A stretch of DNA of 64,000 nt from Ruegeria arenilitoris (GTDB lineage Bacteria; Pseudomonadota; Alphaproteobacteria; Rhodobacterales; Rhodobacteraceae), in assembly GCF_013032855.1 (NCBI RefSeq), contig NZ_WQDA01000001.1, positions 937,501 to 1,001,500 of the forward strand, given 5' to 3'. Below the pieces are notes generated by a model. That model made no database searches and was not told the DNA's origin. It saw nothing but the letters and a program-made list of their open reading frames with translations. Below, one piece after another: positions 46,328-55,133 of this stretch; position 1 is the first letter of the stretch; every line of letters starts with the position of its first letter. A program made the position numbers and the translations under genes.

Positions 46328-47167
46328 ATGTCAGCCCAGAAGCGGCCGCGCGGACGGCCCAAGTCGTTGTTCAAGGAGAGCTCGGCCGGAACCATGCAGG
46401 CGTTGGACCGTGCGCTGGGGGTCCTGACCACGGTCGCACGGCTTGAACGCACCGCGCTCAGCGACCTCGCGCGTGAGATCGACGTGCCTACTGCAACCAC
46501 GCATCGCATCCTGACGACCTTGCAAAAGCATGGGTTCGTCAGCTTCAGCGAAGAACGTCAGGAATGGATGATCGGAGTCGAAACCTATCGCACAGGCGCT
46601 TCGTTTCTGCGGCACAACAGCGTTGTCGAGATCGGTCGGTCAGTTCTTCGACGCCTGATGCAGGACAGCGGAGAAACTGCGAACCTGGCAGTTCCCGACG
46701 GGTCGGAAGTGGTGTTTGTCGGGCAAGTCGAGACATCGAACCCGATCCGGGCGTTCTTTCCGCCGGGCGCGCGCACACCGATGTATGCCTCGGGTACGGG
46801 CAAAGCGATCCTGGCGGCCATGACCGAGGCATCCCGGGCCATGGTGTTGGCGGACACCCAGCTTGTGCCTTATACGCCCAACACGCGCGCCACATTGGAT
46901 ACCTTGCGCGAGGATCTGTCCGAAACGCGGCTGCGCGGATGGTCTTATGATCGAGAGGAGCGCCACTCGGGCATGAGCTGCATCGGAGCCGCGATCTTCA
47001 ACGACAAGCAAGAACCTTGCGCCGGAATCTCTGTCTCGGGGCCGACCGCGCGATTCAGTCCGGACCGGGCACCCGAGCTTGCCGCCCACGTCGTTCAGGC
47101 TGCGCAAGAGATCACGCGGCTAAGCGGTGGTCAAACTCCGGATCAGTCAGACCGATCAGAGGGGTGA
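46328..47167 (+). CDS. bhcR: IclR-family regulator of the beta-hydroxyaspartate cycle
   Basis: 279 residues. The N-terminus has an AT-hook-like KRPRGRPKS (residues 5-13) before the IclR winged helix (about 24-85, with DVPTATTHRILTTLQKHGF). The effector domain includes AYASGTGKAILA-type and GWSYDREERHSGMSCIGAAIF segments that form the small-molecule pocket. GAGGGAG precedes the ATG. It is divergent from bhcABCD and so very probably regulates it in response to glyoxylate. Its 3' end overlaps the converging GFA gene by 25 bases. Confidence 0.92.
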   Translation: MSAQKRPRGRPKSLFKESSAGTMQALDRALGVLTTVARLERTALSDLAREIDVPTATTHRILTTLQKHGFVSFSEERQEWMIGVETYRTGASFLRHNSVVEIGRSVLRRLMQDSGETANLAVPDGSEVVFVGQVETSNPIRAFFPPGARTPMYASGTGKAILAAMTEASRAMVLADTQLVPYTPNTRATLDTLREDLSETRLRGWSYDREERHSGMSCIGAAIFNDKQEPCAGISVSGPTARFSPDRAPELAAHVVQAAQEITRLSGGQTPDQSDRSEG

Positions 47168-47514
47168 TTGACCCCGTCATTCCAGGGAATCGGCCCGTGG
47201 GTTCTGGGGTTTGCGTCCTCGATGCAGCCAAGGTTGACGCCGCACTCTGCCGGATCCGAGCGTCTTTGGTGATAAACGTATATCCCGCAGGTCTTGCAGA
47301 AATAGTGTTTCGCCGTGTGCGTGCCCCACGTGTAGAGGCTCAGGTTCTCGGCGCCTTCAAGAATGCGCAGGCTCTCGGTCGTGGCCGTCACGGCCGGGGC
47401 CCCGCGGCGGATGCAGAAGGAACAGTCGCATCGGGCAGCCGTGGACAGGCCACCGGGAAACTCGGCTTCGATCTTCACGGCGCCGCAATGGCAGGTGGCG
47501 GTCATTTGGCTCAT
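47143..47514 (-). CDS. GFA family zinc-binding protein
   Basis: 123 residues from ATG 47514 (MSQMTATCHC), which overlaps the rhomboid stop (ATGA). The zinc-binding cysteines of the GFA/CENP-V fold are present: CHCG at the N-terminus, CDCSFC near residue 31 and CKTC near residue 74. The family was named for glutathione-dependent formaldehyde activation, a role not supported for most members. It is transcribed with the rhomboid gene and converges on bhcR with a 25-base overlap, so antisense interference with bhcR is possible. Confidence 0.9.
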   Translation of the reverse strand: MSQMTATCHCGAVKIEAEFPGGLSTAARCDCSFCIRRGAPAVTATTESLRILEGAENLSLYTWGTHTAKHYFCKTCGIYVYHQRRSDPAECGVNLGCIEDANPRTHGPIPWNDGVNHPSDRSD

Positions 47515-48254
47515 CGGCGTGGCACTCTTGGTATACGGGACTGGGTGAGTTTGTAGCGGTGTTCGGGATGCGGCGGGTGACCGTGGGTGCGGTTCCAATA
47601 GGCCGGCCCGCCGCGTTTCAGCCACAGTGGGATGCACAGAACCAAACCGATCACGAAACCGCCCGTATGCGCCCAATAGGCCACACCGCCGGCGTCAGGG
47701 TTGCTGGACACGCTGCCAAGGAACTGCATGCCCAGCCAGACGCCCAGCATCACGAAGGCCGGGATTGTGAAGACCCGGAAGTAGATGATCAGAATCAGCA
47801 GGATATCGACGCGCGCCTTTGGGAACATCAGCAGGTACCCACCCATCACTGCGGCAATTGCGCCGGACGCGCCGATGGTGGGTACCAGCGACCCGGGAGC
47901 CGTAACGATATGGACCAGCCCGGCGCCGATACCCGCGACCATGTAGAACAGCAGGAAGGGCAGGTGGCCCATCTCGTCTTCCATGTTGTCGCCGAAGATC
48001 CACAGGAACAGCATGTTGCCGATCAGATGCATCCAGCCGCCATGCAGGAACATCGACGTCACCAACGTCTCGAGCGCCACGCCGTCGCTGATGCGGGCGG
48101 GGATGATCGCATAGTCGAAATAGAACCGGTTGATAAGCCGGGCGTCATCCATGATCCCGACATAGCTGAGGAAAATCAGGACATTCGCCGCGATCAGCGC
48201 ATAGACGACATAGGGTGTGCGGCCCGAAGGGTTGTGGTCTCGAATTGGAAACAT
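47511..48254 (-). CDS. Rhomboid family intramembrane serine protease
   Basis: 247 residues with six or seven hydrophobic segments. Catalytic residues are intact: Ser130 in TIGASGAIAAV, His196 in YWAHTGGF and the oxyanion-side Asn80 in HLIGNMLF. The start MFPIRDHNPSGRTP is typical for the alphaproteobacterial family. No Shine-Dalgarno is present: the ATG is preceded by six C and a 10-bp hairpin. Substrates unknown. Coupled to the GFA gene. Confidence 0.92.
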   Translation of the reverse strand: MFPIRDHNPSGRTPYVVYALIAANVLIFLSYVGIMDDARLINRFYFDYAIIPARISDGVALETLVTSMFLHGGWMHLIGNMLFLWIFGDNMEDEMGHLPFLLFYMVAGIGAGLVHIVTAPGSLVPTIGASGAIAAVMGGYLLMFPKARVDILLILIIYFRVFTIPAFVMLGVWLGMQFLGSVSSNPDAGGVAYWAHTGGFVIGLVLCIPLWLKRGGPAYWNRTHGHPPHPEHRYKLTQSRIPRVPRR

Positions 48255-48259
48255 GGGGG

Positions 48260-48287
48260 GACGCTGGGCTTTTCCCGGCCCAGCGTC
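48260..48287 (-). terminator. Hairpin between putA and the rhomboid gene
   Basis: Ten-base perfect stem (48260-48269 with 48278-48287) and an 8-base loop, 8 bases after the putA stop and 5 bases before the rhomboid ATG. No T run follows on the minus strand. It may terminate putA, or it may control rhomboid translation, since that gene lacks a ribosome site. Confidence 0.5.
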
Positions 48288-48295
48288 AAGTCAGC

Positions 48296-51200
48296 TTATG
48301 CCGCACCGCCCAGAAGTGCGGCGTTTCCTCCGGCGGCCGTGGTATCGACGCAGACATGGCGCTCGGCCATCACCCGCGCCCGGTCGGGCAAGCCGGGGAT
48401 CAGCGGCAGGATGGGGCCGTCTCGCCGCGACAGGTGCAGTTCGATCTGACGCGCGGTGTCCGCATCGCCCCACCACAGAACCCCCGATATTCCCGGCAGG
48501 TTCTCAAGCCGGTGCAGGTCAAGCGCGCCCTCGGTCTGAATCGCGGTGCCGCCAAGCGCGAGAATGGCGTCTGCCTGTGCCTTGGACGCCTCGGGGCCGG
48601 GGCCCAGGCACAGGAACGGCGCGCGGGGAAACTCGGTCAGCCGGTTCGATTCGCCGGTCGGTCCGGGCATCGAACGGGTCGTCGGCGCGGCAGGCTGCCC
48701 GGTCGGCGCCGGCAGGTCGGCTGGGGCGGACCATTCCGCGGCCACGACCTGTCGGTCCGGGGCGCAAAAACGAGCCAGATAGTTCGGGCCACCCGCCTTG
48801 GGGCCGGTGCCGGACAGGCCTTCGCCGCCGAAAGGCTGCGAGCCGACGATCGCGCCGATCTGGTTACGGTTCACGTAAATATTACCGGCGTGGATCGCCT
48901 CGGTCACGTGCTGCACCCGGTCGTCGATGCGGGTGTGCAGGCCGAAGGTCAGGCCATAGCCGGTGGCGTTGATGTCGGCAATCACCTGGTCGATCTCGTG
49001 TGACTTGAAACGGGCGACGTGCAGGACGGGGCCGAAGATCTCGCGTTCCAGCGCATTGATGCCGGGGACCTCGATCAGCGTTGGCGCCACGAAGATCCCC
49101 TCGGGCGGCAGCGCCAGTTCCTTCAGAACACGACCCTCAGTGCGGGCCTTGGCGACGTGGTCTGCGATGCCCTGACGGGCCTGTTCGTCGATCACCGGGC
49201 CGCAATCGGTCGAGAGCAGCCACGGGTCGCCCACCGACAGGGCGTCCATCGCGCCCTTGAGCATGGTCAGCACGTCATCGGCGATATCATCCTGCAGATA
49301 CAAACAGCGCAGGGCCGAGCACCGCTGGCCCGCCGACTGGAAGGCGCTTTCGATGATCGATTGCACGGCTTGTTCGGGCAGGGCGGTGCTGTCCACGATC
49401 ATCGCGTTCAGCCCGCCGGTTTCGGCGATCAGCGGTGTTCCGGGCTGCATGTGCTCGGCCATTGCAGCGCGGATTTTCAACGCCGTCGCGGTCGAGCCGG
49501 TGAAGGCCATGCCCGAGACGCGCGCATCCGACGTCAGCGCGGCCCCGACCGCTGGCCCGCCCGGCAGCAATTGCAGCGCATCGCGCGGCACGCCGGCTTC
49601 GTGCAGCAGTTGCACCGCCCGGTGGGCGATCAGCGGAGTCTGCGGTGCGGGTTTGGCCAGAACCGCATTGCCCACGGCAAGCGCTGCCGAGATCTGCCCC
49701 GTGAAGATCGCCAGAGGGAAGTTCCACGGGCTGATGCAGGTGAAGGTCCCGGCAGGGTCTGCGTCGGGGATGTTGGCGGCGTAGTAGCGCAAGAAGTCCA
49801 CCGCCTCGCGCAGTTCGGCCACCGCGTCGGGCAGTGATTTGCCGGCCTCACGCGCCAGAAGGGCGAAGAGCTCACAGTAGTTGGCCTCGTAGAGGTCGGC
49901 GGCGGCATTAAGGATGCGGCCGCGCTCGGCCGCTGAAGCCTGCCACGGAGCAGCTGCGGCCAGCGCCAGCTCCACATCCGCAGCGCTGGCCGGCGCGACC
50001 GCGCCTGGCCGGTCCTCGGGCAGGGTGGGGTTGATGACAGGTTCCTCGGCCTCGGGCGCTGCGTCACCGGCCAGCAGAGGCTGCGCGAACCAGTGATGTG
50101 CGCGAAAGGCGTCGCGGGCGGCATCGATCCGGTCCAGTGTCGGTGTGTGATGCAGGTCGAACCCCTGCGAGTTTGGTCTTTCAGGTTGAAACAGTTCGGG
50201 GCCGGTTGGGATGTGGCGTGCAGGTTTCTGAACGGCCTCGAACGGATCGGCGGCCACCACTTCGGGGGCCACGTTTTCGTCCACGATCTGGTTGACGAAC
50301 GAGCTGTTGGCGCCGTTTTCCAGCAGCCGCCGCACCAGATAGGCCAGCAGGTCGCGATGCGCGCCAACCGGCGCGTAGATGCGGCAGCGTGTATTGTGTT
50401 GTTCCTTGACGATCTGGTGCAGGGTCTCGCCCATGCCGTGCAGGCGCTGGAACTCGAAGGGTTGACCCTCGGCCATGTGCAGGATCGCACTGACCGTGTG
50501 GGCGTTGTGGGTCGCGAACTGAGGATAGATCCGGTCGGTCATGCCCAAGAGCTTGCGGGCATTGGCGATGTAAGAGATGTCGGTTGCCGCCTTGTTGGTG
50601 AAAACCGGGAAGCCGTCGACGCCCTCGACCTGCGCGCGCTTGATCTCGGTGTCCCAGTAGGCGCCTTTGACCAGACGCACCATCAGCTTGCGGTCATACC
50701 GCTCGGCCATGTCATAAAGCGTGTCCAGCACCAGCCCGGCACGCGGCCCATAGGCCTGCACCACCACGCCGAACCCGTCCCATCCGGCCAGCGCTGGCTC
50801 GGACAGCACCGCCTCAATCACCTGCAGCGACAGAGACAGGCGGTCAGCCTCTTCGGCGTCCACGTTCAGGCCCATGCCGGCCGCCTTGGCCAGCAGCGCC
50901 AGCGCCCGCAGGCGCGGCACCAGCTCGTCCATCACGCGCTGTTCCTGGGCAACCTCATAGCGCGGATGCAGCGCCGACAGCTTGACCGAGATGCCGGGAT
51001 TGGCGCGGATGTCGTCCTGCGTGCAGGCATCGGCAATCGCCGCGATGGCACGGGAATAGGAAAGGTGATAGCGCGCGGCATCCGCCTCGGTGCGGGCGGC
51101 CTCGCCCAGCATGTCGTAGGAATAGGTGTAGCCCTTGGCCTCCATCCCGGCGGCGCGTTTCATGGCGGACTGGATGGTCTCACCGAGAACGAACTGCCGG

Positions 51201-51694
51201 CCCATTTCCTTCATCGCGCGCCCGACAGCGGTGCGGATCACCGGCTCGCCCAGCCGCTTGATGGCGCCGCGCAGGGCGCTGACCGGCGAGGCCTTGCCCT
51301 CGTCCAGAACCTTGCCCGTCAGCATCAGCGCCCAGGTCGAGGCGTTGACCAGCGACGACGAGGAGTGGCCCAAGTGTTTGCCCCAGTCCGAGGGCGCGAT
51401 CTTGTCCTCGATCAGCGCGTCGATCGTGTCGGCGTCGGGAACGCGCAACAGTGCCTCCGCCAGACACATCAGGGCGATGCCTTCATCGGTCGACAGGCCG
51501 TATTCCGCCAGAAACACTTCCATCAGCCCCGGCGATGTGCTGGACCGGATGTCGCACACCAGTTGCGCAGCCGCCTCGCAGATGGCGGTGCGGTCGGCTT
51601 GGGTCAGGGCGGCCTGATCGGTCAGGGATTTCAGCAACGCGGTCTGGTCCGCGTAGGTCATGGAATCGATGGTGTGGCGCAGGCTGTGAGTCAT
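48296..51694 (-). CDS. putA: Bifunctional proline dehydrogenase / P5C dehydrogenase
   Basis: 1132 residues from ATG 51694, with GGAGGA 4-5 bases upstream. It oxidises proline to glutamate in two steps with substrate channelling. The FAD-binding PRODH barrel includes VRLVKGAYWDTEIKRAQ near residue 340. The aldehyde dehydrogenase half has ETGGLNAM and catalytic Cys792 in GQRCSA. A C-terminal ALDH-like extension follows to the end. It lacks the N-terminal ribbon-helix-helix domain of E. coli PutA, so it cannot repress itself; the divergent Lrp-type gene fills that role. Confidence 0.97.
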   Translation of the reverse strand: MTHSLRHTIDSMTYADQTALLKSLTDQAALTQADRTAICEAAAQLVCDIRSSTSPGLMEVFLAEYGLSTDEGIALMCLAEALLRVPDADTIDALIEDKIAPSDWGKHLGHSSSSLVNASTWALMLTGKVLDEGKASPVSALRGAIKRLGEPVIRTAVGRAMKEMGRQFVLGETIQSAMKRAAGMEAKGYTYSYDMLGEAARTEADAARYHLSYSRAIAAIADACTQDDIRANPGISVKLSALHPRYEVAQEQRVMDELVPRLRALALLAKAAGMGLNVDAEEADRLSLSLQVIEAVLSEPALAGWDGFGVVVQAYGPRAGLVLDTLYDMAERYDRKLMVRLVKGAYWDTEIKRAQVEGVDGFPVFTNKAATDISYIANARKLLGMTDRIYPQFATHNAHTVSAILHMAEGQPFEFQRLHGMGETLHQIVKEQHNTRCRIYAPVGAHRDLLAYLVRRLLENGANSSFVNQIVDENVAPEVVAADPFEAVQKPARHIPTGPELFQPERPNSQGFDLHHTPTLDRIDAARDAFRAHHWFAQPLLAGDAAPEAEEPVINPTLPEDRPGAVAPASAADVELALAAAAPWQASAAERGRILNAAADLYEANYCELFALLAREAGKSLPDAVAELREAVDFLRYYAANIPDADPAGTFTCISPWNFPLAIFTGQISAALAVGNAVLAKPAPQTPLIAHRAVQLLHEAGVPRDALQLLPGGPAVGAALTSDARVSGMAFTGSTATALKIRAAMAEHMQPGTPLIAETGGLNAMIVDSTALPEQAVQSIIESAFQSAGQRCSALRCLYLQDDIADDVLTMLKGAMDALSVGDPWLLSTDCGPVIDEQARQGIADHVAKARTEGRVLKELALPPEGIFVAPTLIEVPGINALEREIFGPVLHVARFKSHEIDQVIADINATGYGLTFGLHTRIDDRVQHVTEAIHAGNIYVNRNQIGAIVGSQPFGGEGLSGTGPKAGGPNYLARFCAPDRQVVAAEWSAPADLPAPTGQPAAPTTRSMPGPTGESNRLTEFPRAPFLCLGPGPEASKAQADAILALGGTAIQTEGALDLHRLENLPGISGVLWWGDADTARQIELHLSRRDGPILPLIPGLPDRARVMAERHVCVDTTAAGGNAALLGGAA

Positions 51695-51751
51695 GTGTCC
51701 TCCGGTCTTTCGAGTAGTATACCGGTGATCTGGCGGGACAACGGACCGAAA

Positions 51752-51763
51752 TTGTTCTAACAA
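51752..51763. promoter_or_regulatory. Candidate operator between putA and putR
   Basis: TTGTT-CT-AACAA, a perfect 5-base inverted repeat in the 102-base divergent region, 34 bases before the putR ATG and 58 bases before putA. Lrp-type proteins bind loose AT-rich palindromes, so this is a reasonable PutR site. Confidence 0.4.
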
Positions 51764-51796
51764 GCATGTATCGTCCTGAATTTTGGATCAAATGCC

Positions 51797-52285
51797 ATGC
51801 GAAAAGACTTTCCGGGTTTGGACCGGTTCGACCGCGCGATTCTGTCCATCGTGGCCGAGGACGGGCGGATCTCGGTCGCTGATCTGGCCCGGCGGATCGG
51901 GCTGTCGAAATCGCCGACACAGGCGCGGTTGAAACGGCTCGAGTCCGAGGGGATCATCACCGGCTACCGGGCGATGCTGGACCCGATCCGCCTGGGGCTG
52001 GACCATGTGGCCTTTGTCGAGGTGCGCCTGACCGACACGCGGGAAAAGGCGCTGGCTGAATTCAACGCGGCTGTCCGCAAAGTGCCCGAGATCGAACAGG
52101 CGCACATGATCGCGTCGAATTTCGACTATCTGCTGAAGGTGCGGACCGGGTCGATGACGGAATATCGCGCGGTTCTGGCCGAAAAGATTTCGTCGCTGCC
52201 GCATGTGGCTAGCACCTCGACCTTCGTGGCGATGGAGGCGGTGAAAGAGACCGGGCTGGCAGATGCCATCGATGGCGCGGGTTGA
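51797..52285 (+). CDS. putR: Lrp/AsnC-family regulator of putA
   Basis: 162 residues. The N-terminal helix-turn-helix (about residues 8-60, DGRISVADLARRIGLSKSPTQARLKRLESEG) is followed by the RAM ligand-binding domain (about 70-150). Divergent from putA, it is the expected proline-responsive activator, as established for PutR in Rhodobacter and Agrobacterium. The ORF starts at ATG 51797 without a strong ribosome site. Confidence 0.9.
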   Translation: MRKDFPGLDRFDRAILSIVAEDGRISVADLARRIGLSKSPTQARLKRLESEGIITGYRAMLDPIRLGLDHVAFVEVRLTDTREKALAEFNAAVRKVPEIEQAHMIASNFDYLLKVRTGSMTEYRAVLAEKISSLPHVASTSTFVAMEAVKETGLADAIDGAG

Positions 52286-52315
52286 CGAAAGGGCGATCCG
52301 CGTCACCATTGAACT

Positions 52316-52882
52316 ATGAGACACCTAATTCTTTCCGCAGTTCTGAGCTCGGGCGTTGCGCTCCCGGCATTTGCTGAGACCTGTCCGCCCGCGCCCGATC
52401 ACGCCGCCCGGCTGGGTGAACTTATCGGTCAGATCCAGCAGGCCGAGACCGAGATGGCCGCCCGCGAGATCTCGAACCAGATGTGGGAGTTGTGGGCCGA
52501 CGCACCTGACGAGGCCGCGCAGACCGTATTGGATCAGGGCATGTCCAGACGAAATGCTTGGGATCTGTTGGGGGCGCTGCAGGATTTCGACCGTTTGATT
52601 GCGTACTGCCCCGAGTATGCCGAGGGCTACAACCAGCGCGCCTTCGTGAATTTTCTGCGTCAGGATTTTGAATCGGCCCTGACCGATCTGGACCGCGCAC
52701 TGAAACTGTCGCCCAACCATATCGCAGCGATGAGCGGTCGGGCGCTGACCCTCATGGGTCTGCAGAGAATGGAAGAAGCCCGCGTTGCTCTGGCAGAGGC
52801 GCTGGAACTGAACCCTTGGCTGCCCGAGCGTCACCTTGCGGCCGATGGTGGGCCTTTGGCGATGCCCGGCCAAGATCTCTGA
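52316..52882 (+). CDS. Secreted tetratricopeptide-repeat protein
   Basis: 188 residues with a signal peptide (about 1-20, cleavage near AFA-E). Helical repeats follow; two TPR units are visible from about residue 85 to 160 (ALQDFDRLIAYCPEYAEGYNQRAF and ALTDLDRALKLSPNHIAAMSGRAL), with a third weaker one. Probably periplasmic and involved in protein-protein contacts. It lies 30 bases after putR, but cotranscription is uncertain. Confidence 0.85.
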   Translation: MRHLILSAVLSSGVALPAFAETCPPAPDHAARLGELIGQIQQAETEMAAREISNQMWELWADAPDEAAQTVLDQGMSRRNAWDLLGALQDFDRLIAYCPEYAEGYNQRAFVNFLRQDFESALTDLDRALKLSPNHIAAMSGRALTLMGLQRMEEARVALAEALELNPWLPERHLAADGGPLAMPGQDL

Positions 52883-52892
52883 ACGGCGCTGC

Positions 52893-52917
52893 CACCCCCG
52901 ACGCTTCGCCGGGGGTG
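52893..52917. terminator. Bidirectional hairpin between the TPR gene and phoX
   Basis: CACCCCCG pairs with CGGGGGTG (52893-52900 with 52910-52917), loop 9 bases, between two converging genes. It lacks a T run in both directions but is the only structure in the 54-base gap. Confidence 0.55.
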
Positions 52918-52936
52918 ATCGCTGAGGTAAGACGGT

Positions 52937-54826
52937 TCAGCCGACCAGTCCGTTGTCCTTGCGTTTGATCGCTATGATCGAGGAACGCGGCGTGCCCCCA
53001 TCTGGCCAGGATCCACCGGGGTGCTGGATGCCTACGAACATGGTCCGGCGGTCGGCCGACCATGTCAGGCCGGTCACCTCGCAGCCGTTCGGGCCGGTCA
53101 TGAAGCGAACGATTTCACCCGTCATTGGGTCGCCGGCCAGCATCTGGTTGTTGCCATGGCCTGCAAAATCGCCTTCGTTGTCGTCGTTCCCGTCGGTCTG
53201 GATCCAGACCACGCCGGTGCTGTCGATCATCATCCCGTCGGGCGAGTTGAACAGGTTGCCTTCGTTTACGTTCCCGGACCCGGCATACGCATCGGAATGC
53301 ACTGTCGGGTTGCCGGCCATGACGTACAGATCCCACTGAAACGCGGTTTCTGCATGATCCTGGTTGGCTGGTCGCCAGCGAACAATCTGCCCGTATTTGT
53401 TGGCCTCCCGAGGGTTGGGGCCATTGACCGAAGTATCATCGCCACCCGCGTTGGGTTTGACGCCACGGTTCTTGTTGTTGGTCAGGCAGCAATAGGCCTC
53501 GGCAAGAACCGGGCTGGTTGCAACCCATTCCGGTCGGTCCATCGTGGTGCCACCGGCCTCAGATGCAGCGATGCGGGCAAAGATCAGAATCTCGGCCTCG
53601 TCCATGCCAGTGGTTTCCGGCGTCAGCGGCACCCATTCACCGGACATGTCGTCGTTGAATCTGGCAACATACAGAGTGCCGTCATCCAGCAGACCTTCGG
53701 TATCCCCGCCGGGAGTGTAGAGGCCGTTCGAGACGAATTTGTACAGGTACTCGCCTCGCTCATCATCGCCCATATAGACGACAATGCGACCATCCTTGGC
53801 CAGTTCGACCGCGGCGTTTTCATGTTTGAACCGCCCAAGTCCGGTATGCTTGACCGGGGTGCTGTTGGGATCGGTCGGGTCGATTTCGACCACCCAGCCG
53901 ACGCGATGTGGTTCGTTGGGGTTCTTCGAGGTGTCAAACCGTGGATCGAACAACTCGTATCCGTTCCAGCTCTCGGCCTTGATGCCGTATCGCTTGAAGC
54001 CATCCGCGACCTTGGGAGTATAAGTCGCGCTTTCGTTGCTGGAGCCGAAGTAGCCGTTGAAGTTCTCTTCGCAGGTCAGGTAGGTACCCCAAGGTGTTTT
54101 GCCCGACCCGCAATTGTTCATGGTGCCCAGCGACGTTGTGCCGGTCGGGTCCGCCTCGGTCTTCAGCAGGTCGTGGCCAGCTGCTGGCCCCACGATCTTC
54201 ATGGGTGTGTTGTGGTGAATGCGGCGATTGAACGGGCTGTCCTTGACCACGGTCCAGCCATCCGGGGTTTCGGCGATTTCCATCACCGTCACACCCTGCA
54301 GGTTCTGCAACTTTCGAACGTCATCCGCGTTCGCGGGTACACCTTCCTGCGCTGCGGGCAGGTTGATTTTGCGGTTGGGATACTCGTGATTGATGGCGAT
54401 CAACTGGTGCCCTTGGAACGAGAAGGTCTCCATACCATCAGTGTTTTCGCCAAAAATCTTGTCAGAGTTTTCGACCGGTCCACCATCGGTGATGTCATAC
54501 CCATCGGCCTCAGAGAACAGTGGATCGCCCCAGCGCATGAGGACCTTCCATTCATACCCCTCGGGGACATGCACGGTACCATCGGTCTGGGCCGCAATCG
54601 GAGTGAAGGCAAAACGAGAGGCGGTCTGCGCGTGGGCTGAGGTCGACCCCCAAAGACCGCTGCCCATGGCCGCAGCGCCCGACCCGAAGGCCAACACTCC
54701 GCCCAGAAAGCCGCGTCGCGACAGGGCGCTTTCGACGACGCGGTCAAAGTCGTTTTCGTCGGGGCGGGGAAAATGCAGTTCGTCCCAGTCGTCGGCGGAA
54801 AGGGTGGCTGGATCAACGTCTTTCAT
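52937..54826 (-). CDS. PhoX family (DUF839) phosphatase, Tat-exported
   Basis: 629 residues from ATG 54826 (MKDVDPATLS); the upstream ATG at 54925 is not supported. A twin-arginine signal (SRRGFLGGVLAFGSG, about residues 35-50) directs a folded protein to the periplasm. The rest matches the PhoX beta-propeller, e.g. NHEYPNRK, NNCGSGKTPWGTYLTCEENFNGYFG and VGWVVEIDP. PhoX enzymes are Ca/Fe-dependent alkaline phosphatases important for marine phosphate supply. No convincing Pho box was seen upstream, so this may be a PhoX paralogue with other control. Confidence 0.9.
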   Translation of the reverse strand: MKDVDPATLSADDWDELHFPRPDENDFDRVVESALSRRGFLGGVLAFGSGAAAMGSGLWGSTSAHAQTASRFAFTPIAAQTDGTVHVPEGYEWKVLMRWGDPLFSEADGYDITDGGPVENSDKIFGENTDGMETFSFQGHQLIAINHEYPNRKINLPAAQEGVPANADDVRKLQNLQGVTVMEIAETPDGWTVVKDSPFNRRIHHNTPMKIVGPAAGHDLLKTEADPTGTTSLGTMNNCGSGKTPWGTYLTCEENFNGYFGSSNESATYTPKVADGFKRYGIKAESWNGYELFDPRFDTSKNPNEPHRVGWVVEIDPTDPNSTPVKHTGLGRFKHENAAVELAKDGRIVVYMGDDERGEYLYKFVSNGLYTPGGDTEGLLDDGTLYVARFNDDMSGEWVPLTPETTGMDEAEILIFARIAASEAGGTTMDRPEWVATSPVLAEAYCCLTNNKNRGVKPNAGGDDTSVNGPNPREANKYGQIVRWRPANQDHAETAFQWDLYVMAGNPTVHSDAYAGSGNVNEGNLFNSPDGMMIDSTGVVWIQTDGNDDNEGDFAGHGNNQMLAGDPMTGEIVRFMTGPNGCEVTGLTWSADRRTMFVGIQHPGGSWPDGGTPRSSIIAIKRKDNGLVG

Positions 54827-55092
54827 TGGATGATTCCTCGCTGTCGGAATGAATTTGTGAAACGGATTTAGGAACTGATTGTTACAGGTACTTAACAACC
54901 CCATTAACCGTTTGGGGCGGTACACACGCTAGGCAGGTTCTCGCGAACGGCAAGCACTGCAATCGTATGCTGCGCCAGTGCGCGGCCCCAAAACAAGTGC
55001 AATTCAGAGCGATTGGCGGTTGGCCGCGCAGCCCGTCCCGGGTGACCGCACGCAGACAGCCGCAAAAGCGATGCGCAGGTGGATTTCGGTTC

Positions 55093-55121
55093 TTGACGGC
55101 GGCTCGGGCATGGACTACTCA
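55093..55121 (+). promoter_or_regulatory. Promoter of tRNA-Gly
   Basis: TTGACG (55093-55098) and TACTCA (55116-55121) are 17 bases apart, ending 12 bases before the tRNA. The rest of the 307-base gap from phoX to the tRNA (54827-55133) holds no gene that I can support. Confidence 0.55.
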
Positions 55122-55133
55122 GCCCTTCACCAA

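Noticed and set aside
54892..54909. CtrA box (TTAA pair) upstream of phoX
   Set aside because: The two TTAA elements are separated by 8 bases, not 7, so the match is not convincing.
54827..54930. Pho box upstream of the PhoX-type phosphatase
   Set aside because: A CTGTAAC-like stretch is present, but no second repeat at 11-base spacing matches the consensus well enough.
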